Assembly (NCBI RefSeq): GCF_003669035.1
Contig: NZ_CP033070.1
Span: forward strand, 620,001 to 684,000
Source of the DNA: Chryseobacterium sp. 3008163
GTDB lineage: Bacteria; Bacteroidota; Bacteroidia; Flavobacteriales; Weeksellaceae
Reading direction: 5' to 3'
DNA length: 64,000 bases
In this document: piece after piece, positions 1-8,629 of the stretch
How positions within the stretch are numbered: position 1 is the first letter of the stretch
Layout: each line of letters starts with the position of its first letter
Made by a program: the position numbers and the translations under genes
Notes under the pieces: generated by a model
Told to the model about the DNA's origin: nothing
Databases searched by the model: none
The model's input: the letters and a program-made list of their open reading frames with translations, nothing else

Positions 1-18
1 TATAAATCAAACCTCAAG

Positions 19-431
19 ATGATACACACAACTCACACAATACGAGTACGTTACGCAGAAACCGACCCTATGAAATACGTATATTACGGCAACTACGCCG
101 CATATTTTGAATTGGGAAGAGTAGAACTTTTCAGAAGCATAGGGATATCTTATGACGAGATTGAAAAGCTTGGAATCTGGCTACCGGTTTCTGATTACAA
201 TATTAAGTATTTAAAACCAGCTTTATACGATCAAAAATTAGAAATTCATACTTATGTAAAAAAATTCCGGGTGTGCGGATAGAATTTGAATATGAAATTT
301 ACAACGAAGAAAAAATAAAAATCACCGAAGCCCGCACTACCCTTTTCTTTTTGGATGCTGCGACCAACAAAGTCATCAAATGTCCTGATTTTTTGATGAA
401 GCTCATCGAAGAAAACTGGAAAGAAAATTAA
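19..431 (+). pseudogene. Acyl-CoA thioesterase (YbgC/4HBT hotdog family), apparent frameshift
   Basis: Hotdog-fold thioesterase expected to hydrolyse acyl-CoA in the cytoplasm. The N-terminal half begins with the family signature RVRYAETDPMKYVYYGNY (YbgC-like ETD...VYYxNY). The frame starting at 19 stops at 282, but the next frame continues with PGVRIEFEYEIYNEE and ARTTLFFLD, a normal C-terminal half, ending at TAA 429-431 (about 137 residues, normal for the family). The break is at the A7 run 258-264; one extra A restores the protein. In the zero frame this run is A_AAA_AAA, a possible -1 slippery site, so slippage cannot be excluded. A sequencing or assembly error is more likely given five similar losses in this window. 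Confidence 0.75.
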
Positions 432-440
432 ATAAATAAC

Positions 441-473
441 AATCCATTGTAAAATTCACACAATGGATTTTTT
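441..473 (+). terminator. Rho-independent terminator after the thioesterase gene
   Basis: Perfect 10-bp stem AATCCATTGT (441-450) and ACAATGGATT (460-469) with a 9-nt loop, followed by T residues to 473. It contains the ATG at 463, which therefore is a poor candidate start for the next gene. Confidence 0.75.
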
Positions 474-474
474 A

Positions 475-505
475 TTGACCTCTATTTCTCAAATTCTTAT
501 ATTTG
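475..505 (+). promoter_or_regulatory. Bacteroidota-type promoter for the DUF2339 gene
   Basis: TTG at 475-477 (-33 element) and TATATTTG at 498-505, matching TAnnTTTG (-7 element), 20 nt apart. It lies directly behind the terminator and about 17 bases before the ATG at 523, which supports that start over the ATG at 463. Confidence 0.55.
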
Positions 506-522
506 ATGACAAATCTAGGTAT

Positions 523-2730
523 ATGAGTTCTATTTCTTCTTTAATTGTCATGTTAATAGTGATTCTCATATTGGTTTATTATAGACTTAATAGGCGCATA
601 GAGATTTTAGAAAAAAAGATTTCTGATTTATCTAAAAAAGAAATTCCTTCAGTTGAGAAGACTGAAAATGAAGATAACATCCCAGAACCCATCCAATTTA
701 TCAGTCAAAATACCGGAGTTGAAAGCCCAAATATCATTGCAACCAATTTTGAAGAACCCGAACCACAGAAAGATTGGCTGACCCCTATTTTTGATTTTTT
801 AAAACAAAACGCGCTCACCATTATCGGAATTTTCACCCTTGTTTTAGGAATCGGATATTTTGTAAAATACGCCATCGACAAAAACTGGATTGGCGAGACT
901 TCCAGAGCAGGAATTGGCTTCATTGTCGGCATCAGCATCATAGGAATCGGACATTTTTTAAGGAAAAACTACACGGTTTTTTCATCCATAATTACGGGTG
1001 GCGGTGTGGCAGTACTCTACTTTACTACAACGATTGCCTTTCGTGAGTACCAGATTTTTTCACAGAATACAGCGTTTTTGATAACATGTTTGATTACTGT
1101 GATTTCAATTGCTCTTTCCTACTATTACAAAAGTGAAATCTTAATTATATTTTCTTTATTTGGTGGATTTTTAGCACCGTTAATGATCAGCACAGGGCAA
1201 AGCAACTATATTTTCCTGTTTACTTATTTATCTGTTTTAAATATTGGAATGCTGATTATCGCTTATCTCAAACATTGGAAAAGTATTGGCTGGATCTCGC
1301 TTATTTTCACCTCAATTTATCTTTTCGCTTGGACTACAGATCATCCAATGCTGACAAGTATTCCTTTTTACAGTATTACGTATATTATATTTTATGCGTT
1401 TGCTTTACAGAATTACATTAAAAAGAATCTGTTGTTACAGCTTGATATATTAATGCTTGTACTGATTAATTTTTCGGCAGTCTCGGGTCTGGTTTATATT
1501 TTTAATGAGTTGCAAATGTTTCCTGTATCTGTATTTCCGGTTGCTTTTGCTATCATCAACGCTATTGGTTTATACAGAGAATATCAAAAGAAAAATTTCG
1601 GTATCAATTATTCAGTTTTTGCAAGCATCACTGTAAGCCTTATCACAATAGCATTTGCACTTGAGCTAAAAACTCACCTCACTACCAGTGTTTGGGCAAT
1701 CGAGGCGAGCCTTCTGCTGTATATCTGGAAGAAAACAAATCATAAGATCTTCAAAGTTTTCTTTTACGTGCTTTTTCCAATGGTTATTTTATCCCAGATG
1801 ATCACTTGGGCGAGGTATTTTGATTCAGCTTCTTTAAATGTGATTTTAAATCCTGTTTTTATTACAAGTCTGGTTGTGATTGGAAGCTGTTTTATGAATT
1901 TATTTTTACTGAAAAAAGATTCTGAAGAAGAAAAATCTGAATTGGAATTTTATGAAAATGTATTTAAATTTTTATGCATTTCGGTTATTTATTTCTCAGT
2001 TTTATTTGAAATTATCTATCATATTTCGGATGAAAGTTGGGTTTTTATCCTTACCATTGGTTTCCTTTTTACTTTGTATTATTTATTTGCGTTGATTTTA
2101 TTCGGCAAAAAGCTGAGCATTAGCAGAGATTTCCAAACCGGAATGATTTATCTTTTTCTTTTATTGCTCTTCACACATATATCAAGTTCACAGGTTGCAA
2201 CAGAAATTATCAGTAAACAAATTGAGGTGGGGTTTTACTTTATTCACTTATTGTACATTCTACCACTCATTTATTTAATTCTAAAAATAATTCCGAAATC
2301 AGATTTCATTAAAAATAACTTAGCCTATTGGGTGACCTCTTTAATTATTGTTCTTGCTTTCAGTTTCGAATTATTTAGAACATATTTATTGATTAATGCA
2401 AATAATTTGGATGAAATTTATACGCTTCAAAATCATTTCAGCATATTATATTTACCAATTACATGGGCAGTTTTGGCTTGTCTTTTCATTTATTTTGGTT
2501 TAAAAAAAGAAATTCCGGAATTCAACAAAATCGGTTTCAGTTTACTCGGAATCATGGTTTTAAAATTATACGCTTACGACGTCTGGCAAATGGATAATGT
2601 CTCAAGAATTATCGCATTTATCATCCTTGGAATCATCTTGCTCTTGAGTTCATTTATGTTCCAACGACTTAAGAATATGATCAGAAACTTGGTAGGCAAA
2701 AAAGATGAAGCTCTTGAAGAAAATCAATAG
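523..2730 (+). CDS. DUF2339 multi-spanning membrane protein
   Basis: Large inner-membrane protein with a long series of hydrophobic segments after an N-terminal anchor, a charged helix (RRIEILEKKISDL) and a linker. The arrangement, including an early WLTPIFDFLKQNALTIIGI segment, is that of DUF2339 proteins, whose function is unknown. The frame is open from ATG 463, but that ATG lies inside the terminator hairpin of the preceding gene; a promoter at 475-505 points to ATG 523 (MSSISSLIVM), giving 735 residues. The gene stands alone. Family assignment is from overall architecture only, with no catalytic motif to check. Confidence 0.7.
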   Translation: MSSISSLIVMLIVILILVYYRLNRRIEILEKKISDLSKKEIPSVEKTENEDNIPEPIQFISQNTGVESPNIIATNFEEPEPQKDWLTPIFDFLKQNALTIIGIFTLVLGIGYFVKYAIDKNWIGETSRAGIGFIVGISIIGIGHFLRKNYTVFSSIITGGGVAVLYFTTTIAFREYQIFSQNTAFLITCLITVISIALSYYYKSEILIIFSLFGGFLAPLMISTGQSNYIFLFTYLSVLNIGMLIIAYLKHWKSIGWISLIFTSIYLFAWTTDHPMLTSIPFYSITYIIFYAFALQNYIKKNLLLQLDILMLVLINFSAVSGLVYIFNELQMFPVSVFPVAFAIINAIGLYREYQKKNFGINYSVFASITVSLITIAFALELKTHLTTSVWAIEASLLLYIWKKTNHKIFKVFFYVLFPMVILSQMITWARYFDSASLNVILNPVFITSLVVIGSCFMNLFLLKKDSEEEKSELEFYENVFKFLCISVIYFSVLFEIIYHISDESWVFILTIGFLFTLYYLFALILFGKKLSISRDFQTGMIYLFLLLLFTHISSSQVATEIISKQIEVGFYFIHLLYILPLIYLILKIIPKSDFIKNNLAYWVTSLIIVLAFSFELFRTYLLINANNLDEIYTLQNHFSILYLPITWAVLACLFIYFGLKKEIPEFNKIGFSLLGIMVLKLYAYDVWQMDNVSRIIAFIILGIILLLSSFMFQRLKNMIRNLVGKKDEALEENQ

Positions 2731-2930
2731 AAATAACAACAAAATCTATTATTTGTCATTATTCTATAAATTATTTTAATTTTTCATTGACAATCTGTAA
2801 AAAATAAGTATATTTATCACGTTTTTAACACTAATACGTTACGTTTAAAGAATTAATGTTGATAAAAACATAGCAAGCGAGCTTCCATAAGCTGGTGCAA
2901 GATTATTTGAAATAATAAAATATCTGTTAT

Positions 2931-3367
2931 ATGAAAAAATTCTCTACTCTTTATTAATATTTGCTTCAGCAACTTTATTTGCTCAAAAAAATACTGCTGT
3001 AAAATTTGCAATCTGTAACGACGCTGTAGGTACTGTGGCAATGTTCGATTCAAGAAAAGAAGCCGTTCAGAGCGTAAATGTTTTTAAAACGAAAGCAAAT
3101 CTTCCTCAAAACCTTAAGAAATTTGATTATTTAGCTGACAACGGTTTGGCTGAAGTAAAATTCAAAAAAGATTTCGGAACTTTAGATCGTATGGCTTTAG
3201 CTGATTTTAATGCTCAAAATGGACTTCCAAAAGATACACCCGTTTTTATTGAAGGATATGAATTCAAAAACACCAATGTACACATCTTCGCTGATATGAT
3301 TGCTGACTACAAAGTAGAAACTGTAGATGGTAAAAAAGCGCTGGTTATTACTACAAATAAGAAATAA
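2931..3367 (+). pseudogene. Small exported protein, unknown function, apparent frameshift in the signal peptide
   Basis: ATG 2931 is followed by AAAAAATTC; read as it stands the frame stops after eight residues. One extra A in the A6 run (2934-2939) gives a typical signal peptide (MKKILYSLLIFASATLFAQ) joined in frame to the open region ending at TAA 3365-3367, about 145 residues in all. The mature part (NTAVKFAICNDAVGTVAMFD and onward) is not a family I recognise; it ends KKALVITTNKK. The break falls in a homopolymer, so it is probably a sequence error and the gene intact. A strong bidirectional terminator follows. Confidence 0.6.
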
Positions 3368-3388
3368 TATTTAGAATTATTATATTTA

Positions 3389-3420
3389 AAAACGGATATT
3401 CAACTTTGAATATCCGTTTT
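3389..3420. terminator. Bidirectional terminator between the exported protein gene and rarA
   Basis: A 13-bp perfect stem (AAAACGGATATTC, 3389-3401; GAATATCCGTTTT, 3408-3420) with a 6-nt loop and T or A tracts on both sides. It separates convergent genes. Confidence 0.85.
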
Positions 3421-3422
3421 TT

Positions 3423-4700
3423 TTAGTATTTATTGGTCCATTTTTTTTTGAGCTCGTCGTAGATTTTCTTTTCTGTGGCATTATTTCCGGGCTCGTAGAA
3501 CTTAACGTCTTTTATTTCTTCCGGTAAAAAATCCTGATTGACAAAATTGCCTTCGAAAGAATGAGCGTATTTATATTCTTTACCATAATCTAGATCTTTC
3601 ATCAGTTTAGTCGGTGCATTTCTCAAATGCAGCGGAACCGGCAAATTTCCGGTCTTTTTAACAAAAGCTAATGCATCATTAATTGCCATATATCCCGAAT
3701 TACTTTTCGGTGAAACCGCCAGATAAATTGCAGTTTCGCTCAACAAAATTCTGGCTTCAGGATTTCCGATTACATTTATCGCCTGAAAACAACTGTTTGC
3801 AATCACCAAAGCATTTGGATTGGCCAAACCAATATCTTCAGACGCCAAAATAAGCATTCTTCGGGCAATAAATTTTATATCTTCGCCACCGGCAATCATC
3901 CTCGCAAGCCAATATACTGCACCATTCGGGTCACCTCCTCGCATCGATTTGATGAATGCCGAAATGATATCATAATGCTGTTCTCCATTTTTATCATACA
4001 ACGCCATCGTTTCCTGAAGCACTTCCATCACATTATCATTAGAAATTTCTTTTGTCTCAGAATTCATAAACTGACTCAAAACCAATTCCACCGAATTAAT
4101 CAATTTCCTCCCGTCACCACCTGAATATTGAATGAAAGCCTGATTTTCTTTAATTGTGAAATCAGTTTTTTCGTCTTTATTAAATCTTTCAAGAGCAATA
4201 TCAATCAGTTCTTCTAATTTTTCGTGTGACAAAGCTTTTAAAATATACACCTGACTTCTGGAAAGCAATGCCGAAACCACTTCAAAACTGGGGTTTTCTG
4301 TGGTTGCACCAATCAAAACTACCCAACCTTTTTCTACCGCATGAAGTAATGAATCTTGTTGAGATTTATTAAAACGATGAATTTCATCAATAAAAAGAAT
4401 CGGTGATTTTCCGGAAAACAAATTTTGTTTTTTGGCTTCATCAATTACATCGCGTACATCTTTTACACCCGATGATACTGCAGAAAGTTTATAAAATTTT
4501 CTTCCGGATTTTTCTGAAATAATTTCTGCCAGAGTAGTTTTACCCGTTCCAGGCGGACCCCATAAAATGAGAGAATTTAAGGTGTCATTCTGCAGCATTT
4601 TCCTCAGTGTCCCTTTTTCGCCAGTAAGATGTTCCTGCCCCAAAACTTCATCTAAAGTTTTCGGTCTCATTCTTTCGGCTAATGGAGTATTTTGACTCAA
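3423..4700 (-). CDS. rarA: Replication-associated recombination protein A (MgsA/RarA family AAA+ ATPase)
   Basis: Cytoplasmic AAA+ ATPase acting at stalled replication forks. 425 residues, the usual family length. Visible motifs: Walker A GPPGTGKTT (residues 48-56), Walker B ILFIDEIHRF near residue 100, sensor 1 GATTENPSFEV, and the C-terminal tetramerisation region with RMLILASEDIGLANP. It begins MSQNTPLAERMRPKTLDEVLGQ, a standard RarA start. It is transcribed alone, away from yidD; the shared 190-bp upstream region holds two direct repeats. Confidence 0.95.
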   Translation of the reverse strand: MSQNTPLAERMRPKTLDEVLGQEHLTGEKGTLRKMLQNDTLNSLILWGPPGTGKTTLAEIISEKSGRKFYKLSAVSSGVKDVRDVIDEAKKQNLFSGKSPILFIDEIHRFNKSQQDSLLHAVEKGWVVLIGATTENPSFEVVSALLSRSQVYILKALSHEKLEELIDIALERFNKDEKTDFTIKENQAFIQYSGGDGRKLINSVELVLSQFMNSETKEISNDNVMEVLQETMALYDKNGEQHYDIISAFIKSMRGGDPNGAVYWLARMIAGGEDIKFIARRMLILASEDIGLANPNALVIANSCFQAINVIGNPEARILLSETAIYLAVSPKSNSGYMAINDALAFVKKTGNLPVPLHLRNAPTKLMKDLDYGKEYKYAHSFEGNFVNQDFLPEEIKDVKFYEPGNNATEKKIYDELKKKWTNKY

Positions 4701-4788
4701 AATTTATAGTTTGGTTAAAATGAAATTTAATAAAAAGTCACAGATTTTCAATAATTAGAATAGCTTTTCGGTCAAGAAATTTTAAAAT

Positions 4789-4828
4789 CGACAAACGCGT
4801 TCATTTATCCGACAAACAACCATTTATC
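4789..4828. repeat. Two imperfect direct repeats upstream of yidD (candidate operator)
   Basis: Unit 1 (4789-4809) and unit 2 (4810-4828) both read CGACAAAC-n(3-5)-CATTTATC and abut, so like points are about two helical turns apart. They lie about 60 bp before yidD and 90 bp before the divergent rarA. Tandem half-sites at this spacing suggest a dimeric activator such as a LytTR-type regulator; that identity is only a guess. Confidence 0.45.
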
Positions 4829-4875
4829 ACTCTGAAACTTCTAACAAATTTAAACTAATTTTCAATTTTTTAGCC

Positions 4876-4883
4876 TATTTTTG
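4876..4883 (+). promoter_or_regulatory. -7 promoter element TATTTTTG for yidD
   Basis: TATTTTTG matches TAnnTTTG and ends only 7 bases before the TTG start at 4891, so the transcript may be leaderless or nearly so. No clear -33 TTG was found, consistent with the need for an upstream activator. Confidence 0.45.
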
Positions 4884-4890
4884 CATTGTT

Positions 4891-5133
4891 TTGAAACTTA
4901 CATTCAATAAAATCATTACATCGCCTTTGGTAATTTTAATCAGATTTTACCAATGGTTTATCTCGCCTTTGCTTCCCAAAAACTGCCGATACGAGCCAAC
5001 CTGTTCGCACTACATGGTTAAATCGCTGCAAGTACATGGTATATTTAAAGGGTTTTGGTTAGGATTAAAAAGAATTGCTAAGTGTCATCCCTGGGGTGGA
5101 AGCGGCTATGATCCCGTACCTCCAAAAAAATAA
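4891..5133 (+). CDS. yidD: Membrane protein insertion efficiency factor YidD
   Basis: Small (80 aa) membrane-associated protein thought to assist YidC/Sec membrane insertion. It has the family hallmarks [23 protein letters not shown] and, at the end, [14 protein letters not shown], including the conserved cysteines. The start is TTG at 4891, giving the usual N-terminus MKLTFNKII; no in-frame ATG lies near. The lgt gene starts 35 bases downstream, so the two are probably co-transcribed, both serving envelope assembly. Confidence 0.9.
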   Translation: MKLTFNKIITSPLVILIRFYQWFISPLLPKNCRYEPTCSHYMVKSLQVHGIFKGFWLGLKRIAKCHPWGGSGYDPVPPKK

Positions 5134-5168
5134 TATTTTTGAATAAACGACCTATTAAAAAAATAAAA

Positions 5169-6437
5169 ATGAGTAATATTTTTTTCAGAATTTACCTTTT
5201 TGCATTTGCATTGATTACCCAGTGTTTTTTTGCACAAAATAATCCCTTAGGATTGTCTGAAGGAACTTTAAAAGTAAATTCTACTGACGTTCCGGTAAAA
5301 ATTTTCGCAACTTCAGAACTTGTAGAACTTGATTCTTTTGCCAATTTAAATAACATACAGAATACTTTGGTTATTTTAAATAAATCAAATGTAGAAGTCT
5401 CACATTACGTCAACAGCTCTATTATTTTAGGGAAATTTAAAGCAAACAATTATCAATTTTTTGATAAAGATTTTAAATTAATTGAAAACATCAAAGTTAC
5501 TGAAGATAATGTTGAAGCTTTTAAATATGCTGCAAAAACTCTTAATCCAGTCAAATCTACCGATAAAGTTGAGCTTGAAACTCCTTTTAAAATATGGGAT
5601 CCTTCAACGGGAATTCATTTAGGGCCTGTTACTTTACACTTTTATAGTTTGATGTTCATCTTCGCTTTTGGAATCGGGTATTTCCTGATGACAAAAATGT
5701 ATTCTATTGACGGAGTTGATACAAAATATGTAGAACCATTTTTCACATGGACATTAATAGGAACTATCCTTGGAGCACGGTTGGGGCACGTTATTTTTTA
5801 TCAGCCAGAATTATTTAAAGAAGATTTCTGGAGTGTATTTTTACCGATCAGCACAAAAAATGGATTAAAATTTACAGGATTTGCAGGATTAGCAAGTCAC
5901 GGTGCTACACTTGCAGTGATTGTAACCACACTATACTATTCTTATAAAGTCATCAAAAAAAATCCGCTTTGGGTTTTTGACAGACTGGGTATTGTAGTAG
6001 CAATTGGTGGCGCATTTGTAAGAATGGGAAATTTTTTCAACTCTGAAATCATAGGAAAACCAATTGATCCTAATTCTCCTTTCGCATTATTATTTCCACA
6101 ACAAAGCAGTGAATATGGTGTTACAATTCCTCGATACCCTACTCAGTTATTTGAGGCTGTAGGTTATGTAACATTATTTGTTATTCTTTGGGGTTTATAT
6201 AGAAAAACAGACAAAAAATACCAACAGGGATGGTTATTTGGTTTGTTCTTTTTCCTTCTTTGGGCAATCAGATTCTTTGTGGAATTTTTGAAAGAACCTC
6301 AGGGAGATGAATTCATTTCATTTGCAGGATTAAATACGGGACAAATTCTTTCACTACCGTTTATGTTGGCAGGTTTAATCATTATGGTGTATTCTAAAAA
6401 CAATAAAATAGCTCCCGAAGCAGACAAAACTTTCTAA
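5169..6437 (+). CDS. lgt: Prolipoprotein diacylglyceryl transferase with an extra N-terminal exported domain
   Basis: Transfers diacylglycerol from phosphatidylglycerol to the lipobox cysteine of prolipoproteins in the inner membrane. The C-terminal ~280 residues are Lgt: SHGATLAV (the HGG-like loop), the signature RMGNFFNSEIIGKP, and RYPTQLFEA. Ahead of it lie a signal-peptide-like segment (FRIYLFAFALITQCFFAQ) and about 120 residues of soluble sequence (EGTLKVNSTDVPVKIF and onward), so the protein is 422 residues rather than the usual ~280. I chose ATG 5169, preceded by an A-rich stretch, over the in-frame TTG at 5139. The extra domain is unrecognised. Confidence 0.85.
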   Translation: MSNIFFRIYLFAFALITQCFFAQNNPLGLSEGTLKVNSTDVPVKIFATSELVELDSFANLNNIQNTLVILNKSNVEVSHYVNSSIILGKFKANNYQFFDKDFKLIENIKVTEDNVEAFKYAAKTLNPVKSTDKVELETPFKIWDPSTGIHLGPVTLHFYSLMFIFAFGIGYFLMTKMYSIDGVDTKYVEPFFTWTLIGTILGARLGHVIFYQPELFKEDFWSVFLPISTKNGLKFTGFAGLASHGATLAVIVTTLYYSYKVIKKNPLWVFDRLGIVVAIGGAFVRMGNFFNSEIIGKPIDPNSPFALLFPQQSSEYGVTIPRYPTQLFEAVGYVTLFVILWGLYRKTDKKYQQGWLFGLFFFLLWAIRFFVEFLKEPQGDEFISFAGLNTGQILSLPFMLAGLIIMVYSKNNKIAPEADKTF

Positions 6438-6460
6438 AAAAAGCTAAAAATATAAACATA

Positions 6461-6487
6461 AAGTCACAACTGAGTTGTGGCTTTTTT
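6461..6487 (+). terminator. Terminator after lgt
   Basis: Stem AAGTCACAAC (6461-6470) with GTTGTGGCTT (6474-6483), including one G-T pair, 3-nt loop, then Ts to 6487. It overlaps the last codons of the convergent nnr gene. Confidence 0.65.
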
Positions 6488-7981
6488 GTTGAGTTCCAAA
6501 AATACATTTCCAAGTTCATCAATAACATCAGTCGGTAGCATGGCTTCTTTTGAAAATTTCTGAGCAGCAAAATCTGCAGCCTTTCCGTGAAGCCAAACTC
6601 CTAAAACACAAGCATTTTCGGAAGAATAATTTTGAGCTAAAAGTGAAGTAATAATCCCCGTCAAAACATCTCCGCTGCCACCTTTTGCCAAACCTGAGTT
6701 TCCGGTGATATTATAAAACACATTACCTTCTGGAGTAATAACTTGCGTGTGATGATCTTTTAAAACAATAAAGATTTGTAATTCTTTTGCTTTAGTCCTT
6801 CCCAGTTCTAGTCGCTCAAATGAATTTTCAGTCGAACCAAACAATCGCTCAAATTCTTTAGGATGTGGAGTAATAATTGAGTTTTTTTGAATTAAATTGA
6901 TACTGTCTCTATTTTTAGCAATACTATTTAAAGCATCCGCATCTAGTAACAATGGTTTTGAACTTTGTTCTAAAAATTTCAACAATGCTTTTTCCGTTAA
7001 AGAATCCGTTCCTAAACCCGGACCAATTCCATAGATTGAATTCTCCTGAATTTCAATTTCTTCTATTAATTTTTCGCCACCAGAAATAAACATAGCTTCC
7101 GGGCAAGTCGTCTGAAGTATTTCGTATCCACAGTTGGGTGCCATAACAAAAGTTAATCCTGAACCTGTTTTCAAAGCTGATTTTGTAGCCAAAATTGCAG
7201 CACCTATTTTCCCATAACTTCCACCAACAATAATCGATTTTCCGTAAGTTCCTTTGTGTGCAAAATTATTTCTTGGCTGAAAAATTTCCGCTATCATTTC
7301 GTCATCAATCACATAATAATCTGTTGCGTGTTTTTCTATAAATTCTTCACTTAAATCAATATCTAAAATCACAACTTTACCTGCAAAATATCCGGTTTCA
7401 GGATGTAAAAAACTTCGTTTCCAAAACTTAAAACTTAAAGTATAATCAGCTTTAAAAACAGTTTGATTTTCTTCTAAAATTTTATCAGAAAACAATCCTG
7501 AAGGAACATCAATAGAAATTTTTATTTGCTTGAAATCATTCAATTTTTCAATTAAATCTTCAGAAATCCCATCTAATTTTCGGGATAATCCCGTTCCGAA
7601 AAGCGCATCGATTATAATCGTTTCATGATCAAACTGAACAGAATCAATATCTTTAAAATCATGAATCGAAATCCCAGAAAATTCTTTTAATCTTTTATAA
7701 TTAATTCCAGCATTTTCTGAGAATTTCTCATTTGACTGATCAACAAAAATATGTACATCAAAGCCTTTCAGATACAATAATCTGGCAATAGCAAAACTGT
7801 CTCCGCCGTTATTCCCATTTCCACAAAAAACCGCAAATTTTGTATGCTTTTTACAATTTCCAACAATCCAATTTACACAAGCGGAAGAAGCTCTTTCCAT
7901 TAATAAAATTGAAGAAACAGGTTCATTTTTTATGGTAAATTCATCCGCTAATCTGATGTTTTCTGCTGTTAAAATTTTCAT
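6464..7981 (-). CDS. nnr: Bifunctional ADP-dependent NAD(P)H-hydrate dehydratase / NAD(P)H-hydrate epimerase
   Basis: Repairs hydrated NAD(P)H in two steps: epimerisation by the N-terminal YjeF_N domain (residues ~1-215; FCGNGNNGGDSFAIARLL, DALFGTGLSR, DVPSGL) and ATP/ADP-dependent dehydration by the C-terminal carbohydrate-kinase-like domain (IIVGGSYGKIGAAILA, GIGPGLG, DADALN, GNSGLAKGGSGDVLTG). 505 residues, normal for the fusion. The start at 7981 (MKILTAENIRLADEF) matches the family; a TTG nine bases upstream is also in frame. Single gene, convergent with lgt. Confidence 0.93.
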   Translation of the reverse strand: MKILTAENIRLADEFTIKNEPVSSILLMERASSACVNWIVGNCKKHTKFAVFCGNGNNGGDSFAIARLLYLKGFDVHIFVDQSNEKFSENAGINYKRLKEFSGISIHDFKDIDSVQFDHETIIIDALFGTGLSRKLDGISEDLIEKLNDFKQIKISIDVPSGLFSDKILEENQTVFKADYTLSFKFWKRSFLHPETGYFAGKVVILDIDLSEEFIEKHATDYYVIDDEMIAEIFQPRNNFAHKGTYGKSIIVGGSYGKIGAAILATKSALKTGSGLTFVMAPNCGYEILQTTCPEAMFISGGEKLIEEIEIQENSIYGIGPGLGTDSLTEKALLKFLEQSSKPLLLDADALNSIAKNRDSINLIQKNSIITPHPKEFERLFGSTENSFERLELGRTKAKELQIFIVLKDHHTQVITPEGNVFYNITGNSGLAKGGSGDVLTGIITSLLAQNYSSENACVLGVWLHGKAADFAAQKFSKEAMLPTDVIDELGNVFLELNKKATTQL

Positions 7982-8057
7982 TGGAGTCAATTTTTATTAA
8001 AAATAATCATTATAGATTGAAAAATATGCCATTTAAAAAGTAAAAAAAATATAAAAC

Positions 8058-8090
8058 TTGAAAGATTATTATTTATAAATGATACTTTTG
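8058..8090 (+). promoter_or_regulatory. Promoter of mscL
   Basis: TTG at 8058-8060 and TACTTTTG at 8083-8090 (TAnnTTTG) with 22 nt between, about 26 bases ahead of the mscL ATG: a clean Bacteroidota-type promoter. Confidence 0.65.
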
Positions 8091-8115
8091 TGATAAACAT
8101 TAAAAAATAAAAATT

Positions 8116-8559
8116 ATGGGATTTGTAAAAGAATTTAAAGAATTTGCAATTAAAGGAAATGCCTTTGATCTGGCTGTCGGTGTAATTATAGGTGGTGCTT
8201 TTGGCAAAATTGTAACCAGTGTTATAGATGATTTAATTATGCCAATCGTTGCCGCTATAGTTGGAAAACCAGACTTCAGCAGTATCTATTTTGCGATGGG
8301 GAAAGGAGCTGAAAATATTCCGGCAGGATCCACATTGGCAAAAGCAAAGGAACTTGCTCCGGATGCTGCAATTTTTGCTTATGGTAATTTCATTACAGTT
8401 GCTATTAATTTTATACTTCTTGCTATAGTTGTGTTCAGTCTGGTAAAAACAATCAACAGAATGAGAAAAACTGAAGCTGAAACTCCGGCAGCTCCGGCAG
8501 CACCAACTGCAACGGAACAATTACTTGTGGAGATTCGTGATGAACTTAAGAAAAAATAG
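8116..8559 (+). CDS. mscL: Large-conductance mechanosensitive channel
   Basis: Homopentameric inner-membrane channel that opens under osmotic downshock. 147 residues. The N-terminal amphipathic helix GFVKEFKEFAIKGNAFDLAVG and first transmembrane segment GVIIGGAFGKIVTSVIDDLIMP carry the glycine/alanine packing pattern of MscL; the second segment is NFITVAINFILLAIVVFSLV, followed by an Ala/Pro-rich linker and a charged C-terminal helix. The gene stands alone between its own promoter and a strong terminator. Confidence 0.95.
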   Translation: MGFVKEFKEFAIKGNAFDLAVGVIIGGAFGKIVTSVIDDLIMPIVAAIVGKPDFSSIYFAMGKGAENIPAGSTLAKAKELAPDAAIFAYGNFITVAINFILLAIVVFSLVKTINRMRKTEAETPAAPAAPTATEQLLVEIRDELKKK

Positions 8560-8579
8560 TTTAAAAAAATAACCAAAAA

Positions 8580-8610
8580 ACTCGCCGCAAATAAATTTGC
8601 GGCGAGTTTT
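8580..8610. terminator. Bidirectional terminator between mscL and the serA-like gene
   Basis: A 13-bp perfect stem (8580-8592 with 8595-8607) having a GC-rich core CTCGCCGC, flanked by A and T tracts. Serves the convergent genes on both sides. Confidence 0.85.
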
Positions 8611-8629
8611 ACTTTGTAAGAAATTATTC

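Noticed and set aside
463..522. N-terminal extension of the DUF2339 protein from ATG 463
   Set aside because: The ATG lies in the terminator hairpin of the preceding gene and ahead of a promoter at 475-505; ATG 523 fits better.
8233..8576. Minus-strand frames over mscL
   Set aside because: Antisense shadows; mscL is certain and the frames have biased composition.
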